DNA of 64,000 nucleotides from SIG603 sp044432645 (GTDB taxonomy: Bacteria > Bacillota > Clostridia > Oscillospirales > Acutalibacteraceae), in assembly GCA_044432645.1 (NCBI GenBank), contig JAWXUM010000004.1, positions 1 through 64,000 on the forward strand. Direction: 5' to 3'. The notes under the pieces were generated by a model that did no database searches, was not told where the DNA came from, and saw only the letters and a program-made list of their open reading frames with translations. Position 1 is the first letter of the stretch. Each line of letters opens with the position of its first letter. The translations under genes and the position numbers were made by a program. This document shows positions 27,224-36,150 of this stretch, piece after piece.

Positions 27224-27943
27224 ATGGAAAAATATGCAGTAGTAACAGGCGCAGACAGAGGTTTAGGCTATGCTTTTACTGAAGAATTATTAAAAAGAAA
27301 TTTTACAGTTTTCGCAGGACAGTTTATGCCACAGTGGCCAGATTTAGAAAATCTAAAAGACCAATATAAAGAAAAATTGATTTTGTTAGACTTAGATATT
27401 TCTAGTGATATAAGTGTTAAAAATGCTTGCTATAAGATAAGAAAAATGTGTCCTTATATAAATTTGTTGATTAATAATGCTGGAATTACTGGCGATGTCG
27501 ATTTAAAACTAGGTGATGATTTAGATTTTGATAAAATGTTGCGTTTGTACAACACTAACACACTGGGTGCATTAAGAATGGTAAATGGACTTTACGATTA
27601 TGTTTTATTAAGCGAAAATAAATTAATTATTACTATTTCTTCTGAAGCAGCAAGCATACAAAACTGCTGGCGTGTCAATGATTTAGGTTACGCAATGAGT
27701 AAAACTGCTGTTAATATGCAAGGCGCTATTATCCATAACAGTATTAAAAATGAAGGTGGAAAGCAAGTTTTAATTCATCCAGGTTGGTTGCAATCATACA
27801 TGAAAGGGCAGCTTAGTTTGCTTGGAAAACAAACTCCAACCGAGTCAGCCCAAGCTATTTTGAAAACTTACCTAGATAAAGAAATTCCTTGTACAGAAAA
27901 ACCAATTTATAAAGATTTTCGTGAAAATGACTTACCTTGGTGA
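27224..27943 (+). CDS. Short-chain dehydrogenase/reductase
   Basis: This 239-aa NAD(P)-dependent oxidoreductase has a Rossmann glycine motif TGADRGLG (residues 8-15), NNAG in LINNAGITGD, catalytic serine in TISSEAASI and the YAMSK catalytic pair. The substrate is unknown. The ATG at 27224 has GAGAGGG upstream. It follows the beta-propeller gene by 16 bp. Confidence 0.88.
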   Translation: MEKYAVVTGADRGLGYAFTEELLKRNFTVFAGQFMPQWPDLENLKDQYKEKLILLDLDISSDISVKNACYKIRKMCPYINLLINNAGITGDVDLKLGDDLDFDKMLRLYNTNTLGALRMVNGLYDYVLLSENKLIITISSEAASIQNCWRVNDLGYAMSKTAVNMQGAIIHNSIKNEGGKQVLIHPGWLQSYMKGQLSLLGKQTPTESAQAILKTYLDKEIPCTEKPIYKDFRENDLPW

Positions 27944-27983
27944 AAAGGAACAAAATTTGTTAAGCTTTTTGTTAATAAATATC

Positions 27984-28012
27984 TTGACAAAATCATATAA
28001 TAAGTGTATACT
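27984..28012 (+). promoter_or_regulatory. Sigma-A promoter of the aspS-gatCAB T-box operon
   Basis: TTGACA (27984-27989) and TATACT (28007-28012) are spaced by 17 bp, giving a start near 28019 just before the T-box leader. Confidence 0.8.
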
Positions 28013-28018
28013 TTTATA

Positions 28019-28306
28019 AGTTAAAACAATAAAATATTACCATTAAAAACTGTGAAAAGAAAAAGTAACCTTTATATTAAGTTCAAGAGAGTCGCCGATG
28101 CTGGAAAGGCGATACGAGATTTTAGGTGAAGAACATCTTGGAGTTGCTAACCAAAAGCGAAAGCAAGTAGACTTAGCCGTATCAAATGCGTTAATTTTGT
28201 AAATATCGATTTTAAATCTGTATTAATGAGTGGGCGTTAGCCTATTTGGGTGGTACCACGGAAGAATTTATGCTTTCGTCCCATTTTTTGGGGCGAAAGC
28301 TTTTTT
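28019..28306 (+). promoter_or_regulatory. T-box riboswitch with overlapping GAA/AAC specifier
   Basis: Stem I carries AGAGAG (28086-28091) and the distal motif GATGCTGGAAAGGC. The specifier region reads GTGAAGAACATCTTGGAG. Aligning the TTGGAG end with the known glycyl T-box puts the specifier at AAC (Asn, 28132-28134). One base earlier is GAA (Glu, 28131-28133). The conserved TTGGGTGGTACCACGG lies at 28246-28261. The terminator stem is GCTTTCGTCCC/GGGGCGAAAGC (28272-28300) with six T. It controls the tRNA-dependent transamidation operon, for which a Clostridium T-box reading both tRNA-Asn and tRNA-Glu through GAAC has been reported. Confidence 0.9.
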
Positions 28307-28358
28307 GTATTCAAACGGAAATATTTCGAAAAAAATCAATCTGAAAGGAATGAAATAG

Positions 28359-30437
28359 ATGCTAAGAACACATTATTGTGGCAAAATTACAGAAAATGAC
28401 ATAGACAGCACTGTAACAGTATGTGGTTGGGTGCAAACAAAACGTGACATGGGAGGAATTATCTTCATAGATGTTCACGACAGAGAGGGCACACTTCAAG
28501 TTGTTTGTGATGGAAGTCAACTTTCTAAAGAAGATTTTTACATTATTGAAAGCGTTAAAAATCAATCAGTAGTAGAGGTTAAAGGTAAAATCAGACTTCG
28601 TGATGACGAAACTGTTAACCCTAAAATTGCTACAGGAACAGTTGAGCTATTCTCAAATAGTTTTAAACTGATTTCAGCAGCATCAACAATGCCTTTTTCT
28701 CTTGATGAGGATGTAAGAGAAGATTTAAGACTTAAATATAGATTTTTAGACTTAAGACGTGACAAAATGATTAGTAATTTACGTCTTCGTCATAAAGTTC
28801 AAAAACTTACACAAGATTATTTGGATAGCGAAGATTTTATTTGCGTTGAAACTCCAATGCTTACAAAATCAACTCCGGAGGGAGCAAGGGACTATTTAGT
28901 TCCAAGTAGAGTTCACCAAGGAACTTTCTACGCACTTCCACAATCTCCACAAATTTTCAAACAACTTTTAATGGTTGGTGGTATCGATAAATATTACCAA
29001 GTAGCTAGATGTTTTAGGGATGAAGATTTACGAGCAGACAGACAACCAGAATTTACACAAGTAGACATGGAAATGTCTTTTGTAGAGCAAGAAGATGTTT
29101 TAAATCATCTTGAAAAACTCTTTAAACATGTTTTAAAAGGTGCTACAGGTATTGAAACAGAAGAACATTTTGACCGTCTAACATGGCATGAGGCTATGGA
29201 TATTTATGGTAGCGATAAACCTGATCTTCGTTTTGATTTACCAATAGTAGACCTTACAAAAATTGCAGAAACTTGTAGCTTTTCTGTTTTTAGAAAAGTA
29301 GTAGACGACGGTGGTGTGGTTCGAGCAATTTGTGTAAAAGGTGGCGCTGATTTTACAAGAAGTACAATTGAAGATTTAACTAAAAAGGCGATTTCAACAG
29401 GAGCTAAAGGTATGGCTTGGATTGCAATTCGTCCTGACGGAGAAGTTTATTCAATTTTAACAAAATATTTTTCGAAAAAAGATATAGATGCAATTATTTC
29501 TGAAACTAATGCAAAACCAGGCGATTTTATACTTTTCTGTGCAGACAAACTAAACACAGTAAGAAGAACTTTAGGTGTTTTAAGGCTAGAAATTGCAGAT
29601 ATGTTAGGTCTTAGAAAAAAAGATGAATATAAAATTATATTTGTAACTGATTTCCCTAGTTTTGAGTGGTCAGACGAAGAAAATAGATTTTTGGCAACTC
29701 ATCACCCATTTACAATGCCACACCCAGAGGATGTTGATAAACTTTTAACCGATAAAGGAAACGTACGCTCACTAGCTTATGACGTTGTTTTAAATGGTGT
29801 TGAACTAGGCAGTGGTAGTGTTCGTATTCACGACAAAGAAATTCAAGAAACTATGTTTAAAGCCTTAGGTTTTTCACAAGAAGAAATAGAAAACCGTTTT
29901 GGTTTTATGGTTAACGCTTTTAAATATGGCACTCCTCCACACGCTGGATTTGCTTTTGGCCTTGACAGACTTGTTATGCTTTTAGTTGGAGCAGACTCTT
30001 TAAGAGATGTTATAGCTTTCCCAAAAGTAAAAGATGCCTCTTGTCCAATGACAGATGCTCCTGATTTAGTAGACCAATCTCAACTTGATGTTTTAAATCT
30101 TGGAATAGCTGCTGCTGAAAGTCAACAGCAAATTAGAAAAACTAAAAAGAAAAAAACAGCCGATATTGATGTTGATAAAGTTGCAACACTTTCAAGGTTA
30201 AAACTAAGCACCGAAGAAAAAGAAGTCACTAAAAACGAACTCACAGCAATAATTTCATTTGCTGACCAGTTAAGTGAAATCGACACTGACGGCATTGACA
30301 TCACAGCTCACGTAGTTCCTATGTTTAACGTTTTCAGAGAAGACACCGTGACTAACAAAGAAAACCGTGACGAACTTTTACAAAATGCAAAAACAAAAGA
30401 AAACGGATATATACTAGTTCCAAAAGTATTTGAATAA
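28359..30437 (+). CDS. aspS-gatC: Aspartyl-tRNA synthetase fused to GatC
   Basis: The 692-aa protein joins two steps of one pathway. Residues 1 to about 590 are a bacterial AspRS: OB-fold anticodon domain (about 1-105), class II motif 2 FRDEDLRADRQPEFTQ, the GAD insertion, and motif 3 GFAFGLDRLVML. After a lysine-rich linker (KTKKKK), residues about 600-692 are a full GatC, with VATLSRLKLSTEEKE, DQLSEIDTDGID and the hallmark MFNVFREDTV. GatC is the small subunit of the GatCAB amidotransferase that converts Asp-tRNA(Asn) and Glu-tRNA(Gln). The AspRS is therefore probably non-discriminating. gatA and gatB follow directly and there is no separate gatC here. AAAGGAATG precedes the ATG. Confidence 0.94.
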   Translation: MLRTHYCGKITENDIDSTVTVCGWVQTKRDMGGIIFIDVHDREGTLQVVCDGSQLSKEDFYIIESVKNQSVVEVKGKIRLRDDETVNPKIATGTVELFSNSFKLISAASTMPFSLDEDVREDLRLKYRFLDLRRDKMISNLRLRHKVQKLTQDYLDSEDFICVETPMLTKSTPEGARDYLVPSRVHQGTFYALPQSPQIFKQLLMVGGIDKYYQVARCFRDEDLRADRQPEFTQVDMEMSFVEQEDVLNHLEKLFKHVLKGATGIETEEHFDRLTWHEAMDIYGSDKPDLRFDLPIVDLTKIAETCSFSVFRKVVDDGGVVRAICVKGGADFTRSTIEDLTKKAISTGAKGMAWIAIRPDGEVYSILTKYFSKKDIDAIISETNAKPGDFILFCADKLNTVRRTLGVLRLEIADMLGLRKKDEYKIIFVTDFPSFEWSDEENRFLATHHPFTMPHPEDVDKLLTDKGNVRSLAYDVVLNGVELGSGSVRIHDKEIQETMFKALGFSQEEIENRFGFMVNAFKYGTPPHAGFAFGLDRLVMLLVGADSLRDVIAFPKVKDASCPMTDAPDLVDQSQLDVLNLGIAAAESQQQIRKTKKKKTADIDVDKVATLSRLKLSTEEKEVTKNELTAIISFADQLSEIDTDGIDITAHVVPMFNVFREDTVTNKENRDELLQNAKTKENGYILVPKVFE

Positions 30438-30449
30438 GGAGGGAAAACA

Positions 30450-31904
30450 ATGAAATCTACAAAATTCACTTTAAGTCAGTTGCAACAGCTGCTTCGAACA
30501 AAACAACTATCAGCAACCGAACTAACTAGATCATATATAAAAAGTATAGAAGAAAATGATGCTTTAATCGGTGCATATCTTTCCAATACTCATAAATTAG
30601 CCTTAGAACAAGCTATAAAAGCCGATGAACTAATAGCTAGTGGTAACGCTACAGCTTTAACAGGTATTCCTTGTGGTATTAAGGATAATATTTGTACAAG
30701 GTCAATCAAAACAACTTGTGCGTCAAAAATGTTAGAAGATTTTATCCCACCTTATGATGCTTTTGTTATGGAAAAATTAAATTCACAAAACATTGTAATG
30801 CTTGGTAAACTCAATATGGATGAATTTGCTATGGGTTCTTCAACCGAAAATTCTCATTTTAAAGTTACAAGAAACCCACGTAATATAGATTATGTTCCAG
30901 GTGGTAGCTCAGGTGGTTCAGCTGCTGCTGTTGCCTCAAATCAAGCAGTTTTCACCTTAGGCTCTGACACTGGTGGTTCAATTCGTCAACCAGCCTCTTT
31001 TTGTGGTGTTGTTGGCATGAAACCAACTTACGGAACAGTTTCAAGAAATGGTTTAGTTGCTTTTGCTTCTTCTCTAGACCAAATTGGTCCACTAACAAAA
31101 GATGTAAGAGATAACGCAATCGTTTTAAATGCTATAACAGGACACGACCCTAAAGACAGCACTTCTGTTAAGCAAACTTATGGTGATTACACTTCTAAAT
31201 TGGGTAATGATATAAAAGGCATGAAAATTGCACTTCCAAAAGAATATTTTGAAGACGGAATTTCTAAAGAAGTACGTGACTCTGTACTAGCTAGTGCAAA
31301 AGTATACGAGAGCTTAGGTGCAATTATTGATGAAGTATCAATTCCAAGCTTAAAACATGCACTTCCAGCTTATTATGTAATTTCTAGTGCTGAAGCATCA
31401 TCAAACCTTGCAAGATTTGACGGTATTCGTTATGGCCATAGAGCAGAAAAATTTGATGACATCGAAGAGCTTTACAGAAATTCAAGAAGTGAAGGTTTTG
31501 GCAAAGAAGTTAAACGTAGAATTATGCTAGGTTCTTTTGCTTTAAGCTCAGGTTATTATGATGCTTACTATAAAAAAGCACTACAAGTTAGAACGTTAAT
31601 TATGCAGGAATTTGATAAAGTTTTTGCAAGTTTTGATACAATTTTATCTCCAGTAGCGCCAACTACAGCCTATAAAATAGGTTCTAAAACTTCTAATCCA
31701 CTTGAGATGTACATGGGTGATATTTGCTCAGTTCCTATTAATATCGCTGGCTTACCTTCACTTGCTATTCCATGTGGAACAGGTAAAGACGGCTTACCAA
31801 TCGGTATGCAGCTTATTGGCAAAGCTTTCAGCGAGGCTACACTTTACCAAATCGCATACGCTTACGAACAAGAAACTGGTGTTTATCACCTTAGTAAAGT
31901 ATAA
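30450..31904 (+). CDS. gatA: Asp/Glu-tRNA amidotransferase subunit A
   Basis: This 484-aa glutaminase subunit of GatCAB releases ammonia from glutamine for tRNA transamidation. It belongs to the amidase-signature family. The Ser-cisSer-Lys triad is in GIKDNICT (Lys), GGSSGGSAAAVA and TGGSIRQPA. Length is typical (about 485 aa). AGGAGGG precedes the ATG, 12 bp after the aspS-gatC stop. Confidence 0.97.
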   Translation: MKSTKFTLSQLQQLLRTKQLSATELTRSYIKSIEENDALIGAYLSNTHKLALEQAIKADELIASGNATALTGIPCGIKDNICTRSIKTTCASKMLEDFIPPYDAFVMEKLNSQNIVMLGKLNMDEFAMGSSTENSHFKVTRNPRNIDYVPGGSSGGSAAAVASNQAVFTLGSDTGGSIRQPASFCGVVGMKPTYGTVSRNGLVAFASSLDQIGPLTKDVRDNAIVLNAITGHDPKDSTSVKQTYGDYTSKLGNDIKGMKIALPKEYFEDGISKEVRDSVLASAKVYESLGAIIDEVSIPSLKHALPAYYVISSAEASSNLARFDGIRYGHRAEKFDDIEELYRNSRSEGFGKEVKRRIMLGSFALSSGYYDAYYKKALQVRTLIMQEFDKVFASFDTILSPVAPTTAYKIGSKTSNPLEMYMGDICSVPINIAGLPSLAIPCGTGKDGLPIGMQLIGKAFSEATLYQIAYAYEQETGVYHLSKV

Positions 31905-31916
31905 AGGAGGGTGAAA

Positions 31917-33347
31917 ATGATGATTAAAGATTATGAAATGGTCATAGGACTTGAAGTTCACTGCGAACTTAAAACTAATACTAAAATTTTCTGTGCTTGC
32001 CCAACTACTTTTGGTGCAGAGCCTAACACTCAAACTTGCCCTGTTTGTTTGGGTATGCCAGGCACACTTCCAGTTTTAAACGAGCAAGTTGTAAACTATG
32101 CGATAAAAGCTGGTGTTGCCACAAATTGTACAATAGCTCCTTTTTCAAAGCAAGATAGAAAAAATTATTTCTACCCTGATTTGCCAAAAGCTTACCAAAT
32201 TTCGCAGTTTGATTTACCACTTTGTGAGCATGGTCACCTTGATATAGAAACAGAAAATGGTACCAAAACTATAGGAATTACAAGAATACACATTGAAGAA
32301 GATGCTGGCAAACTTGTACACGACGACGAAAAAGGAACTTTTATCGACTGTAACCGTTGTGGTGTTCCTCTGATAGAAATCGTTTCAGAGCCGGATATTA
32401 GAAGTGCGGCCGAAGCAGTAGCTTACTTTAAAAAGCTTCGTGCTATAATTTTGTACACTGGTATTTCTGATTGCAAAATGAACGAGGGGTCTCTTCGTTG
32501 CGACGTTAATTTATCCATTAGAAAAAAAGGCGAAAAAGAGTTTGGTACAAGAACAGAAATGAAAAATTTAAACTCTTTTGCATTTATTTTAAAAGCAATT
32601 GAATATGAATATAAAAGACAAATTGAAGTTATCGAAAGTGGCGACTTTGTAGTTCAAGAAACTAGAAGATACGACCAATCTAACGGAAAAACTTACTCAA
32701 TGCGTACTAAAGAAGATGCTGACGATTATAGATATTTCCCAGACCCTGACCTTGCACCTATAGTGACAAGTGAAGAAAAACTTAAAGGTATTATCCAAAG
32801 TATTCCTATGTTACCAGACGAAAGAAAATCTTTGTATGTTGCAAATTACGGCTTAACTTCATATGATGCTGAAATTTTGACAAATGATATTGATGTTGCA
32901 GATTTCTTTGAAAAATGTGCTAATACCACTTCTTATCCAAAACTTGTAGCTAACCTATTAATTTCTGAAGTATTAAAATTAATGGAAAATAACGAAAGCC
33001 AAATAGCAATTTCCAGTGATAACCTAAGTCAAGTAGCAAATATGTTAGGGCAGGGCAAAATTAACAGCTCTGTTTGTAAAAAAATTATCAAAGATTTATG
33101 GAAGAAAGATAATATTTCAGCAATTGATTTTGTTAAAGAAAATAAACTAGAGCAAATTAATGACAGAGAATTATTGAGTGATTTGGTAAATCAAGCAGTA
33201 GAGAAAAATCCAAAATCTGTAGAAGATTACAAAAAAGGTAAAGTTTCAGCAATTAAGTCCTTGATGGGTCAAGTAATGAGTAAAACAGGTGGCAAAGGAA
33301 ACCCAATAATCATAAATGAAATATTAAAAGAAATTTTAGACAAATAA
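31917..33347 (+). CDS. gatB: Asp/Glu-tRNA amidotransferase subunit B
   Basis: This 476-aa kinase/transamidase subunit activates the misacylated tRNA carboxylate. It has the signatures YEMVIGLEVHCEL, CPVCLGMPGTLPV and KNYFYPDLPKAYQISQ, and a C-terminal YqeY-like tail domain (SVCKKIIKDLW...). AGGAGG at 31905-31910 supports a start at ATG 31917 or the adjacent ATG at 31920; a GTG at 31911 touches the ribosome site. Position after gatA completes the transamidation operon. Confidence 0.97.
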   Translation: MMIKDYEMVIGLEVHCELKTNTKIFCACPTTFGAEPNTQTCPVCLGMPGTLPVLNEQVVNYAIKAGVATNCTIAPFSKQDRKNYFYPDLPKAYQISQFDLPLCEHGHLDIETENGTKTIGITRIHIEEDAGKLVHDDEKGTFIDCNRCGVPLIEIVSEPDIRSAAEAVAYFKKLRAIILYTGISDCKMNEGSLRCDVNLSIRKKGEKEFGTRTEMKNLNSFAFILKAIEYEYKRQIEVIESGDFVVQETRRYDQSNGKTYSMRTKEDADDYRYFPDPDLAPIVTSEEKLKGIIQSIPMLPDERKSLYVANYGLTSYDAEILTNDIDVADFFEKCANTTSYPKLVANLLISEVLKLMENNESQIAISSDNLSQVANMLGQGKINSSVCKKIIKDLWKKDNISAIDFVKENKLEQINDRELLSDLVNQAVEKNPKSVEDYKKGKVSAIKSLMGQVMSKTGGKGNPIIINEILKEILDK

Positions 33348-33362
33348 TTTTGGAGAATTTTA

Positions 33363-34616
33363 ATGGATAAATCTTTTTATATAGAAAACAGACAAGAATT
33401 ATACAAAACACTTAGCAAAAAAACAGTTGTAATTTCTTTTGCTGGTGTCGCACCTCACAGAACAGCTGATGTAAATTATATATTTTTCACAAATAGAAAC
33501 TTTTTTTACTTGACAGGTTTAGAGGGTACTGAAACTGAAAAATTTATTTTTATGGCTGAAAAAACAGAAAATAATGAAATTATAGAAACTATATTTTTTT
33601 TGCCACCAAATTTAATGCTTGAAAGATGGAATGGCAGACGTTTAAAACCTGATGAAATAGCAGAAAAAAGTGGAATAGACAATATACAAAACGTAGACGA
33701 TTTCAAAACCATGCTACACAAAATATTGTATCTAGGGAAATATAATACTCTTGCACTTGACCTTCATAAAAATACATTTAATCAAGCGAATACTATGGCT
33801 CATGATTTTGCAGAGCATTTTTCAAAGCAATATCCAGATATTAAAATAGACAATATCTATAGACAGCTTAGAAAGCAAAGAACAATTAAAAAGCCTTGTG
33901 AAATTAAAGCTATGGAAAAAGCTGAAACAATCACAAAAGCTGGCATTGTTGCAATGATGAAAAACTCTGTTCCAGGTATGTATGAGTATGAATATAAAGC
34001 ACTTTTCGACAAAGAACTTACTTCTAAAGGTGTATTAGAACCAGCCTTTAACTCAATAATTAGTACTGGTGATAATAATTTTTGTATCCATTATTATGGC
34101 TATAGGGGTAAAAGCAAAGATGGTGATATGATTTTAAACGACGTCGGTGCAATTTGGGACGGTATGTGTACAGATGTTTCCAGAGGTTGGCCTTGTAATG
34201 GCAAATTTAACGAACGTCAAAAGCTTTTATATAAAGCTGCATATGATACTTCTGAATATCTTTTTAGCATAATAAAGCCTGGAATGATAATGGCAGACGT
34301 TGATAAACTTTCTCATAGCTTTTGTGCTAAAGAACTTGTCAAAATAGGTTTACTAGATGACGAGAATAATGTTAGCAAATACATGTGGCACGGTGGAGCT
34401 CATCACGTTGGATTTGATGTACACGATGAAGTTGAAGTGAACGAAACAATGCAAGCTGGCATGGTGTTTTGTGTAGATATTGGAATCTATGTTGAAGAAT
34501 GGGGAATAGGCTTTAGGTTAGAGGACAACTGCCTTGTAACTGAAACAGGTAGCAAAAACTTATCAGCCGATATTCCAAGAAGTATAGAAGATATAGAAAA
34601 AACAATGATTAAATAA
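33363..34616 (+). CDS. M24 family Xaa-Pro aminopeptidase (PepP type)
   Basis: This 417-aa metallopeptidase removes N-terminal residues preceding proline. An N-terminal AMP_N domain (to about 165) is followed by the pita-bread fold. Metal ligands lie in NDVGAIWDGMCTDVSRG (two Asp), HHVGFDVHDE (His), and the two glutamates near FCVDIGIYVEEWGIGFRLEDN. It follows gatB by 15 bp with TGGAG upstream, so it is the last gene of the aspS operon. Confidence 0.93.
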   Translation: MDKSFYIENRQELYKTLSKKTVVISFAGVAPHRTADVNYIFFTNRNFFYLTGLEGTETEKFIFMAEKTENNEIIETIFFLPPNLMLERWNGRRLKPDEIAEKSGIDNIQNVDDFKTMLHKILYLGKYNTLALDLHKNTFNQANTMAHDFAEHFSKQYPDIKIDNIYRQLRKQRTIKKPCEIKAMEKAETITKAGIVAMMKNSVPGMYEYEYKALFDKELTSKGVLEPAFNSIISTGDNNFCIHYYGYRGKSKDGDMILNDVGAIWDGMCTDVSRGWPCNGKFNERQKLLYKAAYDTSEYLFSIIKPGMIMADVDKLSHSFCAKELVKIGLLDDENNVSKYMWHGGAHHVGFDVHDEVEVNETMQAGMVFCVDIGIYVEEWGIGFRLEDNCLVTETGSKNLSADIPRSIEDIEKTMIK

Positions 34617-34619
34617 ACA

Positions 34620-34647
34620 AAAAGCTAAGTGAATTCACTTAGCTTTT
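34620..34647. terminator. Bidirectional terminator between the M24 peptidase and nitroreductase genes
   Basis: A perfect palindromic stem AAAAGCTAAGTGAA facing TTCACTTAGCTTTT has T runs in both directions and sits between two converging stops. Confidence 0.85.
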
Positions 34648-34651
34648 TATT

Positions 34652-35227
34652 TTACAAAATTATATCTTCTAGTTTGCGTTTTGGTACATAATGGACATCG
34701 TTTTCATCTCTATAATATTTTATAGACTCACCTTTTTCAATTTCAGTTAAAACAATTTCTTCGCTAGGCTTACCGATAGCAATAATAAGCATCGGCATTA
34801 AATTATCTGGTAAATCTATATTTTTCTTAACTTCATTTGGGGAATAATTACCAATCATACAGCCACCAAGTCCTTTTTCTGCAGCTGCCAAAAGAATAGT
34901 TTGAGCTACTATTCCAACATCTTTTTGGTATCTTTGAGTAGACTCACCATTTGACATATCTTGATATATAATGATAAAAGCAGTAGGACACATTCCTTTA
35001 TGTGGAAGTGTATCGTTAGGTAAAGCTTTTGCCCATTTTGTAAGTTTTTGAATTTTTGCAACCTCTTCTTTTTCGTTGGCTAAATAATATTGAAAAGGTT
35101 GAGCGTTAACACTTGACGGTGACAGTCTTGCGTGGTCAACCATGTCGGTTAATTCTTCGAGAGTTATAAATCTACTTTCATCGTATCCACGGTAACTTCT
35201 GTTTGCTTTTACTAAATCTTTAAACAT
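34652..35227 (-). CDS. Nitroreductase-family FMN oxidoreductase
   Basis: This 191-aa flavoprotein of the nitroreductase fold has N-terminal RSYRGYDE, the FMN-phosphate region ARLSPSSVNAQPF (residues 34-46), and the mid-region GLGGCMIGNY. The physiological substrate is unknown; such proteins reduce quinones, nitro compounds or flavins. It has its own promoter and a shared terminator, so it is probably monocistronic. AAGGAG precedes the ATG. Confidence 0.9.
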   Translation of the reverse strand: MFKDLVKANRSYRGYDESRFITLEELTDMVDHARLSPSSVNAQPFQYYLANEKEEVAKIQKLTKWAKALPNDTLPHKGMCPTAFIIIYQDMSNGESTQRYQKDVGIVAQTILLAAAEKGLGGCMIGNYSPNEVKKNIDLPDNLMPMLIIAIGKPSEEIVLTEIEKGESIKYYRDENDVHYVPKRKLEDIIL

Positions 35228-35257
35228 AAAATTATCTCCTTTAATTTTTATGTTTTA

Positions 35258-35285
35258 ATTATACCACTTTGCAAGAAAAATACAA
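35258..35285 (-). promoter_or_regulatory. Sigma-A promoter of the nitroreductase gene
   Basis: On the minus strand TTGTAT (35285-35280) and TATAAT (35263-35258) are 16 bp apart, 31 bp before the start codon. Confidence 0.6.
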
Positions 35286-35445
35286 ATATTTTTTACTTTT
35301 TTTGTAAAAATATATTTGTAGAATTCATAAATTCAAAATTCACAATATCATCACATTAACAATGAAAGTTTATCACATTTGTATGTTAAATTTAAGTTAA
35401 ATTGAAAATAGCATAATGTAAAGTTTATAACTAGGAGGAAAAAGT

Positions 35446-36150
35446 TTGAAAACTACATTCAAAAGGTATGAATTAAAATATTTTATGACAAAAGAACAAA
35501 AAGAAAAATTGCTAGAACTTTTTAAAACATATATGGTTGCCGATAAATTTGGAAAAAGTTGTATATATAATATTTATTACGATACACCAGAATTTTTGCT
35601 TATAAGGCGCTCTATTGAAAAGCCTGTTTATAAAGAAAAATTACGAGCAAGGTCATATGGAATGGCTAAAAGTGATAGTACAGTATTTTTAGAACTTAAA
35701 AAGAAATATAAATCTGTTGTATATAAACGAAGAATTGAACTTCATCAAGACGATTTAAATCATTATTTTGAATATCACGACAATCAAGACAGTCAAATAT
35801 CAAAAGAAATTGATTATTTTAAATCTTTTTATGACGATATTGCACCAAGGGTGTTTTTAGCCTATGACAGAGAGGCATACTTTGGCAAAGAGGATAGCGA
35901 CTTCAGGGTTACTTTTGACGAAGATATTATTTGGAGAGATACAGATTTATCTTTATGCAGTAGCAAATATGGAAATAATATTTTAAATGAAAATACTGTT
36001 TTAGCTGAAATTAAAGTTGCAGGGGCAATGCCACTGTGGCTTACTAAGTTTTTATCCGATAATAAAATATACAAAACATCATTTTCAAAATATGGAAATG
36101 CATACAAACAGATTTTGGACAAAAGAAAGGAAATAAATTATGCTTCTTAG
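35446..36150 (+). CDS. VTC-domain protein (polyphosphate polymerase-like)
   Basis: This 234-aa soluble protein is of the VTC/CYTH-like tunnel family, whose yeast member makes polyphosphate from ATP. Charged tunnel motifs are visible: RYELKYFM (residues 6-13), IYYDTPEF, KEKLRARSYG, FLELKKKYKSVVYKRR and the late LAEIKV. The start is a TTG with AGGAGG seven bases upstream; no ATG is available at the N terminus. It overlaps the next gene by 11 bp. Bacterial VTC proteins often sit beside a DUF4956-type membrane protein, as here. Polymerase activity is inferred from family. Confidence 0.88.
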   Translation: MKTTFKRYELKYFMTKEQKEKLLELFKTYMVADKFGKSCIYNIYYDTPEFLLIRRSIEKPVYKEKLRARSYGMAKSDSTVFLELKKKYKSVVYKRRIELHQDDLNHYFEYHDNQDSQISKEIDYFKSFYDDIAPRVFLAYDREAYFGKEDSDFRVTFDEDIIWRDTDLSLCSSKYGNNILNENTVLAEIKVAGAMPLWLTKFLSDNKIYKTSFSKYGNAYKQILDKRKEINYAS

